Shown one piece after another: positions 9,214-18,456 of a stretch of 64,000 nt of DNA. Position 1 is the first letter of the stretch; each line of letters opens with the position of its first letter. Made by a program: the position numbers and the translations under genes. The notes under the pieces are model-generated. The model was not told the DNA's origin. It ran no database searches and worked only from the letters and a program-made list of their open reading frames with translations. The DNA is from Vibrio splendidus (GTDB lineage: Bacteria > Pseudomonadota > Gammaproteobacteria > Enterobacterales > Vibrionaceae): assembly GCF_024347615.1 (NCBI RefSeq), contig NZ_AP025508.1, positions 1,302,001-1,366,000 of the forward strand. The letters are read 5' to 3'.

Positions 9214-10413
9214 AAACCAGTAACCGTATGCACAAATCAAAGCGGGCACACTGGAATATAAGGTCGCGACAAGAGCGGCTTTCGGTGCCATCGCAATCGC
9301 AGGGAATAGCGCATCACCGTCATTCGAAATTGCGTTACCTACCTGAGCTGACAGTGGCAGAGCACCAGAAAGGTACAGGCTAGTGACCAGCAATTGCGGA
9401 CCACACCCCGGTAGCAAGCCCATCAACACTCCCGCCAGGGGGAGCATCATGCCCCAGCTTGAGAATAGCGTCGCAAAATCGACATTTGCTATCACAGAGC
9501 CAAACTCGAAGAAAAGAAAAGCAACCACCACCCATGCAGTAACGAAGTTAGTATCTTGAGCCGTTTTTTGTAGTGGATGAGAGCCTATACATTTCTCGTC
9601 TTCACTGACGGCTGATTTGTAATCTTCAATTTCACGGGTGAGACCCCATAGAAACATCGAGCTAATCAGCAAAATAGTGCCTGCCCATTCCATCGACATT
9701 TCGGGCAAAGCGAGCAACTCATTCACATCCACTTGAAAAGAGCCAAGTAGGGCAACCGCAGCACCTGGAATAATGAGTACAGACCATAGATAGCCTTGCA
9801 GGTTGATCGCTTTTTTCGATACTGCTTCTTTGTCTTGAGATTGAGAAGCACAGCTGCTCACTGCTTCATTTTTCTCTGTTTTTTTTGGGCGTAAGAAGTC
9901 GTCTGCGTGAAACAAGTTAATGATTCGACCTGACGCAGTTCCGACAATCACGCCCATCGCCATCATGGCTAAACCAGTCTTGGGTTCGCTCGCAATGAGC
10001 AGGAAGGCCGCATCACCCATGGTTGAGACGAGCACAGCAACAACTGCGCCGAAGCCGAGTTTGCCTGAGATAAATTGTGTGGTCACCACGATCGCTCCGC
10101 CACAGCCGGGTAGTGCCCCCATAAGTGCAGCGAATACAACTTGGTTTGAACGGGATTGATGGACGAGCTTGTTGAAGACGTTATCTTTGTTGATATACAG
10201 GCTTAACCCGTGGTAAATCGCTAAGGTCAAAGCAACATAACAAGACACGGCCCAAAAGGCGTCTGACAAGGTAGTGACCGTCAATTCTCGCGTGGCAGGC
10301 GCCATAACTAAAGCTGCAAGTGAGATAGGTAAAAGCAGGCGCTTAAATGACAGTGAAAACTGAGTTGTTTTCGCAGCGCTACTGCTTGGCAAAAAAGAGA
10401 TTAGTCGATCCAT
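9199..10413 (-). CDS. Putative 10-TM heavy-metal/manganese exporter (DUF2899/ArsP_2 type)
   Basis: A 404-residue polytopic membrane protein with an internal duplication. Each half has a PGCG motif in a membrane segment (ALPGCGGAIVVT in the first half, LLPGCGPQLLVT in the second), followed by a GD-containing block (STMGDAAFL and SNDGDALFP). A charged cytoplasmic linker separates the halves. This pattern fits the ArsP_2/DUF2899 family, annotated as a predicted 10-TM metal exporter or putative manganese transporter. A Fur-type palindrome lies 44 bp upstream of the start. The gene after that promoter on the other strand is a Mn-dependent pyrophosphatase, which makes metal homeostasis plausible. 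The actual substrate is unknown. Confidence 0.7.
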   Translation of the reverse strand: MDRLISFLPSSSAAKTTQFSLSFKRLLLPISLAALVMAPATRELTVTTLSDAFWAVSCYVALTLAIYHGLSLYINKDNVFNKLVHQSRSNQVVFAALMGALPGCGGAIVVTTQFISGKLGFGAVVAVLVSTMGDAAFLLIASEPKTGLAMMAMGVIVGTASGRIINLFHADDFLRPKKTEKNEAVSSCASQSQDKEAVSKKAINLQGYLWSVLIIPGAAVALLGSFQVDVNELLALPEMSMEWAGTILLISSMFLWGLTREIEDYKSAVSEDEKCIGSHPLQKTAQDTNFVTAWVVVAFLFFEFGSVIANVDFATLFSSWGMMLPLAGVLMGLLPGCGPQLLVTSLYLSGALPLSAQVGNAISNDGDALFPAIAMAPKAALVATLYSSVPALICAYGYWFMFEL

Positions 10414-10456
10414 AGGTGTTACTCAAAATTAGTGGCTTAAGATAAATATATACGAA

Positions 10457-10471
10457 TGATAATAATTATCA
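10457..10471. promoter_or_regulatory. Fur-type box
   Basis: TGATAATAATTATCA is a perfect 7-1-7 inverted repeat matching the TGATAATnATTATCA form of the Fur consensus. It lies 44 bp upstream of the exporter start and about 145 bp upstream of ppaC. Iron or manganese control of the exporter is inferred. Confidence 0.7.
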
Positions 10472-10614
10472 ATTGCATTTGTTGTTTTTTTATCTATTGT
10501 TACCATTGGCTAAACCTACGAAACATGACCAACCTGAAAAAATGAGGTAAAGTATGGCTAATAAAGAGAGGCTCTAAAGGTAGAGTCATAATTGTTAGTG
10601 TAATAGGAAGAAAC

Positions 10615-11520
10615 ATGATTTTAGTTGTTGGTCACAAAAACCCTGATAGTGACAGTATTTGTAGTGCGTTAGTTGCAACAGAGCTTCTTAAAGCTCGTGG
10701 CGAGGAAGCGACACCAATTCGCCAAGGCGAGATCAACCGCGAAACTCAACACATTCTAGAAGTCGCTGGTGCTGAAAAACCAGAACTTCGTACTTCTGTT
10801 GCTGGTGAAAAAATCTGGTTAGTAGACTACTCAGATCTAGCACAAGCACCGGACGATGTTGCTGAAGCTGAGATCGTAGGTATTGTCGATCACCACCGTT
10901 TAGGTGACGCGATGACAGTTAACCCTATGGAAGCTTGGATCTGGCCTGTTGGTTGTACAAATACTGTACTTTTCAACATGTTCAAGATTGAAGGTCACTC
11001 TATCTCTCAACAAATCGCTAAACTGATGATGTCTGCAATTCTTTCAGACACGGTTGGTTTTGCTTCTCCAACATGTACTCAAAAAGACAAAGACGCGGTT
11101 GCTGAGCTTGCTGAAATCGCTGGCGTGACTGACATTGATGCATTCATCAAAGCGCTTCTAATCGCTAAGACAAACATCGAAGGCCTATCTGCTGCACAAC
11201 TAGTAGAAAAAGACCTTAAAGGCTACCCATTCAACGGTCGTGATGTTGTTGTTGGTCAAGTTGAGCTTGCGACTCTTGAGCAAGTAGATGGCATGATTGA
11301 AGCGCTAGAAGCGGATCTTGAAGAACGTTGTGAGAAAGACGGTCTAGCATTTGCTGCGGTAATGCTAACAGACATCACTACTGCGCAAACTCACCTTCTA
11401 TACAAAGGCGAGTGGGCTGATAAACTGGTTAAGCACGAGAAAGACGGCGTATTAATGATGGAAAATACATTAAGCCGTAAGAAGCAAGGCTGGCCTTGGT
11501 TACAGGGTGAGCTTGTTTAA
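10615..11520 (+). CDS. ppaC: Manganese-dependent inorganic pyrophosphatase (family II)
   Basis: A 301-residue cytoplasmic enzyme that hydrolyses pyrophosphate to phosphate. Family II signatures are complete: VVGHKNPDSDS at residues 4-14 (metal ligands His and Asp), VDYSD near 70, the DHH motif VDHHRLGD near residue 96, and the C-terminal DHHA2 domain ending SRKKQGWPWL with the SRKKQ substrate-binding motif. The length is normal (about 305). The RBS is AGGAAG before ATG. It is monocistronic with a strong terminator. Its dependence on Mn or Co fits with the divergent predicted metal transporter. Confidence 0.96.
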   Translation: MILVVGHKNPDSDSICSALVATELLKARGEEATPIRQGEINRETQHILEVAGAEKPELRTSVAGEKIWLVDYSDLAQAPDDVAEAEIVGIVDHHRLGDAMTVNPMEAWIWPVGCTNTVLFNMFKIEGHSISQQIAKLMMSAILSDTVGFASPTCTQKDKDAVAELAEIAGVTDIDAFIKALLIAKTNIEGLSAAQLVEKDLKGYPFNGRDVVVGQVELATLEQVDGMIEALEADLEERCEKDGLAFAAVMLTDITTAQTHLLYKGEWADKLVKHEKDGVLMMENTLSRKKQGWPWLQGELV

Positions 11521-11537
11521 TCAAGTCGCTTAATTAT

Positions 11538-11568
11538 AAACGCCTGCTAATTTAGCAGGCGTTTTTCT
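11538..11568 (+). terminator. Rho-independent terminator after ppaC
   Basis: Stem AAACGCCTGCTAA/TTAGCAGGCGTTT followed by T-rich sequence. Confidence 0.9.
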
Positions 11569-11669
11569 TTGAAGTAGATTTTCTTCTTCATCGAAAATGT
11601 TTGAAGTTAAAAGCTCTCGGCATAAAATAGCTTTAAGAGCAAAGTTACTGACTAAAGTAGGAAATTAAG

Positions 11670-12059
11670 ATGACTACACAGCTAGACGATAAAAAAATCG
11701 CTGAAATCAATAAGTATACGGGTGAGCAACGCCTAAAGTACTGTGTGAAAGAAATCGTAGCGAACCGTGAAGTATGGATCTTAACCGATGAACACGGTTG
11801 TGTAATGCTTAACACAGAAGATGAAGACTGTGTTCCAGTATGGCCAAATCAAGAGTTTGCTGAATCTTGGGCTACGGGTGATTGGTCTGAGTGTAAAGCT
11901 GAGTCTATCTCGTTGAACAAATGGCATAGCCGTTGGACGAACGGTCTAGAAGACGATGAGCTTGCAGTGGTTGTGTTCCCGAACGAACAGGAAGAAGGTG
12001 TTATCTTGTTCCCAGATGAGTTCGACTTCGAATTGAAAAAGCAGGCTGCTAAGCGCTAG
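11670..12059 (+). CDS. DUF2750 domain-containing protein
   Basis: A 129-residue acidic cytoplasmic protein without signal or membrane segments. It matches my memory of DUF2750: REVWILTDEHGCVML early on, then VPVWPNQEFAESWA, and a C-terminal acidic VVVFPNEQEEGVILFPDEF block. Function is unknown. ATG follows GGAAATTAAG (RBS GGAA). It appears monocistronic. Downstream, just past the stop, is a short 8-bp direct repeat (ACACGGTT twice, then ACATGGTA) at about 12070-12094 and no obvious terminator. Confidence 0.75.
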   Translation: MTTQLDDKKIAEINKYTGEQRLKYCVKEIVANREVWILTDEHGCVMLNTEDEDCVPVWPNQEFAESWATGDWSECKAESISLNKWHSRWTNGLEDDELAVVVFPNEQEEGVILFPDEFDFELKKQAAKR

Positions 12060-12180
12060 TGCTTTCGTAACACGGTTACACGGTTACATGGTAAGTCAGC
12101 GTTGTCTTTTCTTAGGCAGCGCTATCATTCTATTTTCCCATCTAAGCTGTTCAGAAAAACAAAGTAACGTCCCTGCCTAT

Positions 12181-12315
12181 TTCCGCTAGTACTCAATTCT
12201 TCCGTTAGCCCTCAATATTCCTGTTCGTGGTTAGTTATTCCGTTAGTACTCGATCATTCCGTTAGTATTCAATATTTCTGTGTGCAGTTAGTTATTCCAT
12301 TAGTACCCAATTAAC
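12181..12315. repeat. 57-bp tandem repeat built of 19-bp subunits
   Basis: Copies start at 12181, 12238 and 12295 (the third is partial), an exact 57-bp period. Each copy opens TTCCRYTAGTAC; inside each, a second TTCCGTTAG subunit follows at +19, then a more diverged third. The stop codon of the minus-strand DUF2927 gene (12300-12302) lies in the third copy. Confidence 0.8.
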
Positions 12316-13079
12316 TGATACAACGGTGCTTGCTGCGCGGCTTTTGAAGCTTGTTGGAGCACGCCAGTTTTGCTGTATTGCTTTAGTATCTTTCGAACAA
12401 TTGGTTTTACTTCAGATTTTGTCATTCCAGCTTTCAATTCCGGCTCATACAGTAGCTTTAGTAGCACCACATCTAAGGGTGATAATAAGTCTTCTGGCGT
12501 ATGGTCATTGAAAATAGAAGGGTAGGCTTTATCTGAATCATTCGGCAGGCCTAAAACCTGTGTGATTTCTTCCACGATACAGGCGACGAGCTTACCTCGA
12601 GATCTTGCTTGATCAACGGGAATAACAATCCCAGCGTAAACAATCTCACCTTTAGAATTTGTTCGATAACCCGCCGTGCAAATAGCGTTGTTTAAGTGCT
12701 CAGTTGATTTGAGTTTGAGCACCAATTTCGCCTCAGATACCCACTGACTTTGCCTCGTGTATATCCATTTTACGTTCGCTTCAGACTCTTTGTTGACGAT
12801 TGTTATCGGGTGCTGAGTAACTTCGGATAAGTGTCGGATATGAAGCTCTGTGAGCTCTTGATGCAGTTCCTCATCACCCACTCGATGATCGATCCAAATC
12901 TTGATCGGTTGTTTCCATTTGGCGAGTGGTTTGTTGCCTTGGGAATATTCGTGTTGAAGTGCGACGTTATAAAAGGCAGTTTCGACGAAGCTTCTATCTA
13001 GCCAGGTGAGGGGTGTGCTTGTTGCGTTAAAGGAAAACAGCGCCAACAAAAGGGGAAGCATTGAAGCTCTTAATAACAT
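12300..13079 (-). CDS. DUF2927 domain-containing secreted protein
   Basis: A 259-residue protein with a likely signal peptide (MLLRASMLPLLLALFSFNAT, cleavage near residue 21). The body matches DUF2927: an invariant IVEEITQVLGLPNDSD stretch near residue 170, followed by PSIFND, LSPLDVVLLKLLY and GMTKSEV. The EE pair near a conserved helix has a metalloprotease-like look, but I see no HExxH, so enzymatic activity is not claimed. It starts 36 bp after sapF in the same direction and may be read through from the sap operon. The 3' end lies in a tandem repeat. Confidence 0.75.
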   Translation of the reverse strand: MLLRASMLPLLLALFSFNATSTPLTWLDRSFVETAFYNVALQHEYSQGNKPLAKWKQPIKIWIDHRVGDEELHQELTELHIRHLSEVTQHPITIVNKESEANVKWIYTRQSQWVSEAKLVLKLKSTEHLNNAICTAGYRTNSKGEIVYAGIVIPVDQARSRGKLVACIVEEITQVLGLPNDSDKAYPSIFNDHTPEDLLSPLDVVLLKLLYEPELKAGMTKSEVKPIVRKILKQYSKTGVLQQASKAAQQAPLYQLIGY

Positions 13080-13115
13080 ACCTTTCCCCTTTGTTGAACG
13101 TAGCGTGATTCGAGA

Positions 13116-13898
13116 TTAGTGGTTCGGCGCTTTGGAGAAATGGCTCTCAACCAATCTTTGGGTGATTTGGTGAGTTGGATTGGTTAACACTTGATCCGTT
13201 TCCCCACTCTCAACCACATTACCTTCGTGCATGACGATGATTTTGTCGGTAATGTGTTTAACAATACCAAGGTGTTGAGATACGTAGACGAACGATACGC
13301 CCATCTCTTCTTGTAGCTCTAAGAACAAATTGATGATTTGAGAGCGCATTGCCATGTCCAAACCATTCAACGCTTCGTCTGCAACAATGATTGATGGTTG
13401 AAGGATTAACGCACGAGCCAAACAAACCCTTTGTTTTTGGCCTGCAGCCAGCATCTGCGGGTAGAAGTAAGCATGTTCCGGTAGAAGGCCCACACGTAAC
13501 AGGGTGTCTTTCACACGACGCATACGGGCTTCTGGTGGCATATTGGTGTTTCGCTTTAATGGACCTTCAAGAATTCGACCAATCTGAATGCGCGGGTTAA
13601 GCGAGGTGTTCGGATCTTGGAAGATCATTCGAATCAGCTTACAGCGAGTCGAGTAGTCCTTGTGCTCTAGCTTTTCACCGTTCACACGAATCTCGCCCGC
13701 AGTTGGCTCTACCATGCCAGCTAGCATTCTTGCTAATGTCGACTTTCCTGAACCATTCTGACCGATAAAACCAATCGTCTGTCCCGCCTCAAGCGAAAAG
13801 CTTACTGGTTTCACTGCCTGATGAATCTTTTTACGGAAAAGACCAGAGCGAGTCGTAAAGTCTTTAGATAAATCAATGACTTCTAATAATGCACTCAT
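13116..13898 (-). CDS. sapF: Peptide ABC transporter ATP-binding protein SapF
   Basis: A 260-residue ABC ATPase of the oligopeptide/nickel class. Walker A is GQNGSGKS (about residues 46-53). The Q-loop sits in [12 protein letters not shown]. The signature position reads LAAGQKQR, where the canonical LSGGQ is degenerate, as in SapF. Walker B is [12 protein letters not shown], followed by the H-loop SQHLG. It works with SapD to energise the SapBC permease. The start overlaps the sapD stop by 4 bp (ATGA). SapF is the last member of the A-B-C-D-F order; it resists antimicrobial peptides and supports potassium uptake in enterics. Confidence 0.93.
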   Translation of the reverse strand: MSALLEVIDLSKDFTTRSGLFRKKIHQAVKPVSFSLEAGQTIGFIGQNGSGKSTLARMLAGMVEPTAGEIRVNGEKLEHKDYSTRCKLIRMIFQDPNTSLNPRIQIGRILEGPLKRNTNMPPEARMRRVKDTLLRVGLLPEHAYFYPQMLAAGQKQRVCLARALILQPSIIVADEALNGLDMAMRSQIINLFLELQEEMGVSFVYVSQHLGIVKHITDKIIVMHEGNVVESGETDQVLTNPTHQITQRLVESHFSKAPNH

Positions 13899-14896
13899 GA
13901 TTTCTTTTTCTTCTCCATATTAAGAGGGAAGTGACAATTGAACTTATGGTTTTTGATTCGTTTGGTATAAGGAATCTCAACACATTGCCTTTGCGCATAC
14001 GGGCAACGTGGTCCTAGTCGACAACCAATAGGAAGGTGCTGCAACGGAGGGATTGAACCTGGCAAAGACTGTAGCTTCTCTTTATGAGGAATCCAGTCGT
14101 TAAAGTCAGGCATCGCTTTCAGTAGAGCGACGGTATATGGGTGTTTAGGTGCATCCAACAGCTTCTGCGTATCCGCGGATTCCACAGACTGACCGCAGTA
14201 CATAACGGTAATGCGAGTTGCCCATTGGGTAATGGTGGTTAAGTCATGGCCGATCAGCACGATGGTCGTGTTATTGATCTGATTCATACGACTCAACAGA
14301 CGCAATATTTGAGACTGTGTAATCGGATCTAGATCGTTGGTTGGTTCATCAGCGATCAAGACTTTTGGTTTGGCTGCGATCGCCATGGCGATCATGACTT
14401 TTTGACACTCACCATCGGTCAACTCATAAGAGTAACTGTCCATAAGACGAGAGTGATCTTTAATACCGACTTTGTGCAGTAGAGCGATGGCCTGCTTCTT
14501 ACGCCATTTGAATCTCTGCCACCACCGACCTTCAAACGAATAGGAAGGAATCGCTTCAATCAGTTGATGGCCCACTTTTTCAGATGGATCAAGACAGGAG
14601 GATGGCTCTTGAAAGATCATCGCGATATCACGAGCAATAACTCGGCGTCGTTCTTTGGGTGTCAGTTGCAGGAGGTCGATATTGCCAAGGCGCATTCGGT
14701 CGGCAGATACTTTCCAGTTTTCTTTACAAACCCCAACGATTGCTTTCGCAACCAAGCTCTTGCCTGAGCCTGATTCACCTACTAAGCCGCGAATTTCCCC
14801 TTCATTGAGGGTAAGACTCATTCTATCAACGGCTTTAACCATCCCTTGAGGGGTCTCAATCTCGATGGTTAGATGTCGAATATCAAGTAAAGGCAT
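13895..14896 (-). CDS. sapD: Peptide ABC transporter ATP-binding protein SapD
   Basis: A 333-residue ABC ATPase of the DppD/OppD type. Walker A is GESGSGKS (about residues 38-45), the Q-loop is [11 protein letters not shown], the degenerate signature is ELTDGECQK (normal for SapD), Walker B is [12 protein letters not shown], and the H-loop is IGHDL. The C-terminal oligopeptide-class extension has the cysteine cluster [14 protein letters not shown] plus a later NC, which may bind an iron-sulfur cluster as in related dipeptide ATPases. In E. coli SapD also supplies ATP to the Trk potassium system. It shares one base with the sapC stop, so translation is coupled. Confidence 0.94.
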   Translation of the reverse strand: MPLLDIRHLTIEIETPQGMVKAVDRMSLTLNEGEIRGLVGESGSGKSLVAKAIVGVCKENWKVSADRMRLGNIDLLQLTPKERRRVIARDIAMIFQEPSSCLDPSEKVGHQLIEAIPSYSFEGRWWQRFKWRKKQAIALLHKVGIKDHSRLMDSYSYELTDGECQKVMIAMAIAAKPKVLIADEPTNDLDPITQSQILRLLSRMNQINNTTIVLIGHDLTTITQWATRITVMYCGQSVESADTQKLLDAPKHPYTVALLKAMPDFNDWIPHKEKLQSLPGSIPPLQHLPIGCRLGPRCPYAQRQCVEIPYTKRIKNHKFNCHFPLNMEKKKKS

Positions 14897-15783
14897 TATT
14901 CGATTCCTGCATTTAGCGCTTGGCGAACACCTTCACCGACGAGGTTAATCACGATCACTGTAAACATAATGGCTAAACCGGGTAGGGTTACTGTCCATGG
15001 TGCGAGGTAAATCAGCTCTACAGAGTCACCCAAGATTGAGCCCCACTCGGTACTTGGTGCTTGAGCGCCAAGCCCTAAGAAACCCAAAGCCGTGATATCA
15101 AGAATGGCGACTGACAATGCCAGTGTAATTTCAAGAGCCACCACGGTAAGAATATTAGGAAGGATTGAATTCCATAACAGGTAGAAGTCGTTCGCACCAT
15201 CGAGGCGAGAAGCCAAAATATAGTCTTTTTCTACCTCAGCGTGCACGGCAATGTATACCGAACGAATAAAGCGTGGAATCAATGCTAAACATAAGGCAAG
15301 CAAGATATTAAACTCGCCAAAACCAAGAAACGCCACGAAGATAATTGCCAGTAACAGAGACGGAATCGACATAACGGTATCAAGCAGGTGGTTTAGCGTG
15401 CTTGATAGTAATCCACGAGTCATCCCCGCAAGTACGCCAATCAGGCAACCAATGACTGCTGCGATAAAGGTAATCACAACCGCGGCACCAAACGTCAGCT
15501 GAGAGCCGATAATCAGACGAGAAAGAATATCTCGGCCTAAGTCATCGGTACCTAAGAAATACTCAACTGTTCCTGAGGGATCCCAAGAGGGTGGGGTTAA
15601 CAGGTGTCCCGTTTGTTCTTGAGCATCATGCGGAGCTAGCCATGGTGAAGTGACGGTGATTAGAATGATTAAGGCCAAACACCACAGTCCAAACATAGCG
15701 AGATTATTGCCACGGAAGCTGCGCCAGAAACGCTCGAACTGGGTTGGAATCTGCTCTTCTTGGTAGACGTTATTTGTTAGCAT
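14896..15783 (-). CDS. sapC: Peptide ABC transporter permease SapC
   Basis: A 295-residue inner-membrane permease of the DppC/OppC type. The N-terminal OppC-like segment ([19 protein letters not shown]) leads to a periplasmic loop containing [17 protein letters not shown], diagnostic of this class. The EAA coupling loop is [14 protein letters not shown]. There are about six membrane segments. It pairs with SapB; the start overlaps the end of sapB by 14 bp. Confidence 0.94.
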   Translation of the reverse strand: MLTNNVYQEEQIPTQFERFWRSFRGNNLAMFGLWCLALIILITVTSPWLAPHDAQEQTGHLLTPPSWDPSGTVEYFLGTDDLGRDILSRLIIGSQLTFGAAVVITFIAAVIGCLIGVLAGMTRGLLSSTLNHLLDTVMSIPSLLLAIIFVAFLGFGEFNILLALCLALIPRFIRSVYIAVHAEVEKDYILASRLDGANDFYLLWNSILPNILTVVALEITLALSVAILDITALGFLGLGAQAPSTEWGSILGDSVELIYLAPWTVTLPGLAIMFTVIVINLVGEGVRQALNAGIE

Positions 15784-16735
15784 ACCATTCCTTCCTTACC
15801 AGTGGATTGACCATCGCGCCTAATAGATCGGACAGAATGTTTGCGGTTAAAACCAAGGTTGCTACGACTATTACGCCAGCTTGAATTGAAACGTAATCTT
15901 GATTAGATAAAGCATCCAATAACCAGCGGCCAATACCCGGCCAGTTAAAGATAGACTCGGTAATAATAGCGAGCGTTAACATACTTGATAGTTGAACGCC
16001 GACCTTAGGAATAATCGGTGGTATCGCATTTCTTAACACGTGCTGCGTGACGATCTCTCTTGTTGAAAGACCTTTAATTCGTGCGGCGCGGATGTAGTTT
16101 TGAGTCATCACTTCAGCCACTGACGCTCTCATCAGTCGAATTACCTGAGTCGTTGGGGCGAGTGCCAATACAAGACAAGGTAACGCCATATGTTCGATAA
16201 CACTTTGCAGTGCGTGTGCTCGATAACGACCTTCAGCAAAAAAGGCATCAATTATAGCGAAGCCAGTGACGTGTTCAATTTCGTAAAGCAGGTCGTATCG
16301 CCCACCAACTGGGAACATCTCAAAGTGCAACGAAAACACCATGATCATCAGTAGTGCGACCCAAAATATAGGTGCAGAGTAACCGGCCATTGAAGTAAAC
16401 GATATGGTGGTATCGACAAACTTGCCCTGTCTCATGCCAGCAATAGTGCCGAAAGGGATGCCGATAAACAGCGCAAGCACAAAAGCAAAGAAACACAGTT
16501 CTAACGTTGCAGGGAACACCACGACAAGCTCATCGATGATAGGCGCTCCGTGCTTGCTCAAGCCAAAGTTCAGTGTCGATAATTCTGTGATATAGCTAAG
16601 CCAACCGGGCCAAAAGTCTTGAATCGCCCAAGGTGAGGTTTGGTCTAGTCGAAGCAGAGCGAACCCCACTAACGTTAGGATCCCCAATGTGATAATGAAT
16701 AAGTTTACACGTCTTAATGTATACCAAAACATCAC
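15770..16735 (-). CDS. sapB: Peptide ABC transporter permease SapB
   Basis: A 321-residue DppB-type permease. The first membrane segment lies at residues 11-28, then a short periplasmic loop. GIPFGTIAGMRQGKFVDT and SAPIFWVALLMIMVFSL are typical of the family. The EAA loop is AARIKGLSTREIVTQHVLRN. The start overlaps the sapA stop by 4 bp. With SapC it forms the channel for peptides delivered by SapA. Confidence 0.94.
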   Translation of the reverse strand: MMFWYTLRRVNLFIITLGILTLVGFALLRLDQTSPWAIQDFWPGWLSYITELSTLNFGLSKHGAPIIDELVVVFPATLELCFFAFVLALFIGIPFGTIAGMRQGKFVDTTISFTSMAGYSAPIFWVALLMIMVFSLHFEMFPVGGRYDLLYEIEHVTGFAIIDAFFAEGRYRAHALQSVIEHMALPCLVLALAPTTQVIRLMRASVAEVMTQNYIRAARIKGLSTREIVTQHVLRNAIPPIIPKVGVQLSSMLTLAIITESIFNWPGIGRWLLDALSNQDYVSIQAGVIVVATLVLTANILSDLLGAMVNPLVRKEWYANK

Positions 16736-18354
16736 TGCACCTCTCTTCTGACTTGATCAAAAGGTTGAGCATTGAACGGGCTCTGCTTAAAGCCACTTAG
16801 CGAACGATCGTGCACGCGGAATTGCACGCCATGAGCGAGAGGAATCACAGGAACTTCTTCATTGAGAATGTTTTGGGCTTGTCGATACAAGTTCACACGG
16901 TGCCTTTGTTGATTGATCTCTAATGCTAAGTCGAGAAGGAAATCAAAGTCAGAGTTACACCACATAGAGACGTTTAATCCTGCGCGCTCTGAGCTACATG
17001 AAAGAAGCGGACGCAAGAAGTTGTCTGGGTCGCCCGTATTGCCGATCCAACCTGTGAGCAACAAGTCTGTTGAGGAAATGGATGATAGCTGTGTACGATC
17101 AAATCGGTCGTCGGTATAGAGCTTAAGTTCGATACCAATATCAGCTAAATTTGCTTGGATTAATTCTGCCGTTTTCCTTGGGCTCGGATTGTAAGCTCTT
17201 GGCTCTAATGGCACCCACATTGAAAGCTCTAATCCCGGTTCGACGCCAGCCTCTTTTAAAAGAGCGACCGCGTAGTTTCGGTCATAGCGAACTTGAACAC
17301 TGTCTTTTTGATAAGCCCAAGAAGTAGGGGGAAGCAAGGTGTAGGCTTTTGTACCTGTACCGTAGTACACAGAATCAAGAATGTTCTGACGATTGATAGC
17401 CAAGTTCAGCGCTTTGCGCACTCGTGAGTCTCGCAGTGCAGGGTGCTCGGTGTTCAGGGCGATGAAAGAGACATTAACCGCAGGCGTGGCGGAAATCTTC
17501 AACTCTTCATGAGCTTGAATAATAGGAATCTGACTAGAAATCGGTGAGTTCAATACATCACACTCACTACGAAGTAGCTTGGCAAGAGTCCCTGTCCCAC
17601 GTTGTGAAGTATCAAACACAACTTGGTCCATTTCTACGTCACCCTTCCAATAGTGCTTGTTCTTTTTCAAGCGAACTAGATCATTGATTTGGTATTCATC
17701 CAAGTAGAAAGGACCTGTGCCAACGGGCTTGGAGTCTATTTCATTCTTTTCATCCGTAGCAATGAGTTTATTGGCATATTCTTTAGAGTGAATGACCGCA
17801 TAGCTGGTGGCGATATTGTTGAGAAATGAATTGTCTGGGCGACTTAATTGGAATTTCACCGTCAGGTCATCAACCGCAGTGATATCGACGATCAGGTTTT
17901 GGAAATCGATACCAGCAAACCATGGGTATAGGCCGCCGCCTACATAATGAAATGGGTTTGAACTGTCAATGATTCGCTCAAAACTAAAGACCACATCTTG
18001 TGCATTCATACTGCGAGTTGGGGTAAACCAGTCTGTGGTTTGAAACGCAACATTAGGGCGCAGTTTGAACGTGTACTCTGTACCCGATTCATCGACAGAC
18101 CAGCTTGTTGCCAAGTTCTGTTTTGGTCGATAAGTCATTGGATCAAGAGTGAGCAGTGTATCGAAAATTTGAGGGCTCAGCGATTCTGAGGTAATACCAC
18201 TATCAACCAGTTGTGGGTTGAAAGTACTAGGATTACCTTGGCCGCAATAAATGAAGCCTTTTTCACGGATTTGCTCGTGATTCACACTCTCACCACATCC
18301 AGCTAAAAAGCTCAGCGTGCAGATGCTCAGTGATAGTCTTATTAGTGCTTTCAT
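16732..18354 (-). CDS. sapA: Peptide ABC transporter substrate-binding protein SapA
   Basis: A 540-residue family-5 solute-binding protein. The N-terminal signal (MKALIRLSLSICTLSFLAGC) ends in LAGC with Cys20, so this version looks like a lipoprotein. The body has the SBP_bac_5 hallmarks: GNPSTFNPQL near the start, QIFDTLLTLDP, NAQDVVFSFERI, KPVGTGPFYL and an RKALNLAINRQ helix. It should capture peptides, including antimicrobial peptides, for SapBCDF. It heads the five-gene operon, and all junctions overlap or touch. The 100-bp gap to pspF upstream must carry the promoter. Confidence 0.94.
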   Translation of the reverse strand: MKALIRLSLSICTLSFLAGCGESVNHEQIREKGFIYCGQGNPSTFNPQLVDSGITSESLSPQIFDTLLTLDPMTYRPKQNLATSWSVDESGTEYTFKLRPNVAFQTTDWFTPTRSMNAQDVVFSFERIIDSSNPFHYVGGGLYPWFAGIDFQNLIVDITAVDDLTVKFQLSRPDNSFLNNIATSYAVIHSKEYANKLIATDEKNEIDSKPVGTGPFYLDEYQINDLVRLKKNKHYWKGDVEMDQVVFDTSQRGTGTLAKLLRSECDVLNSPISSQIPIIQAHEELKISATPAVNVSFIALNTEHPALRDSRVRKALNLAINRQNILDSVYYGTGTKAYTLLPPTSWAYQKDSVQVRYDRNYAVALLKEAGVEPGLELSMWVPLEPRAYNPSPRKTAELIQANLADIGIELKLYTDDRFDRTQLSSISSTDLLLTGWIGNTGDPDNFLRPLLSCSSERAGLNVSMWCNSDFDFLLDLALEINQQRHRVNLYRQAQNILNEEVPVIPLAHGVQFRVHDRSLSGFKQSPFNAQPFDQVRREVQ

Positions 18355-18456
18355 AAAAAGAAATACTTTTCGAAACGAGGCGTTAGAGGAGCCTCAAGAT
18401 CCGGATAATTTAACATTTTATTTATTCGGCTCCAAATAATAATCAAGTGCTGACAG

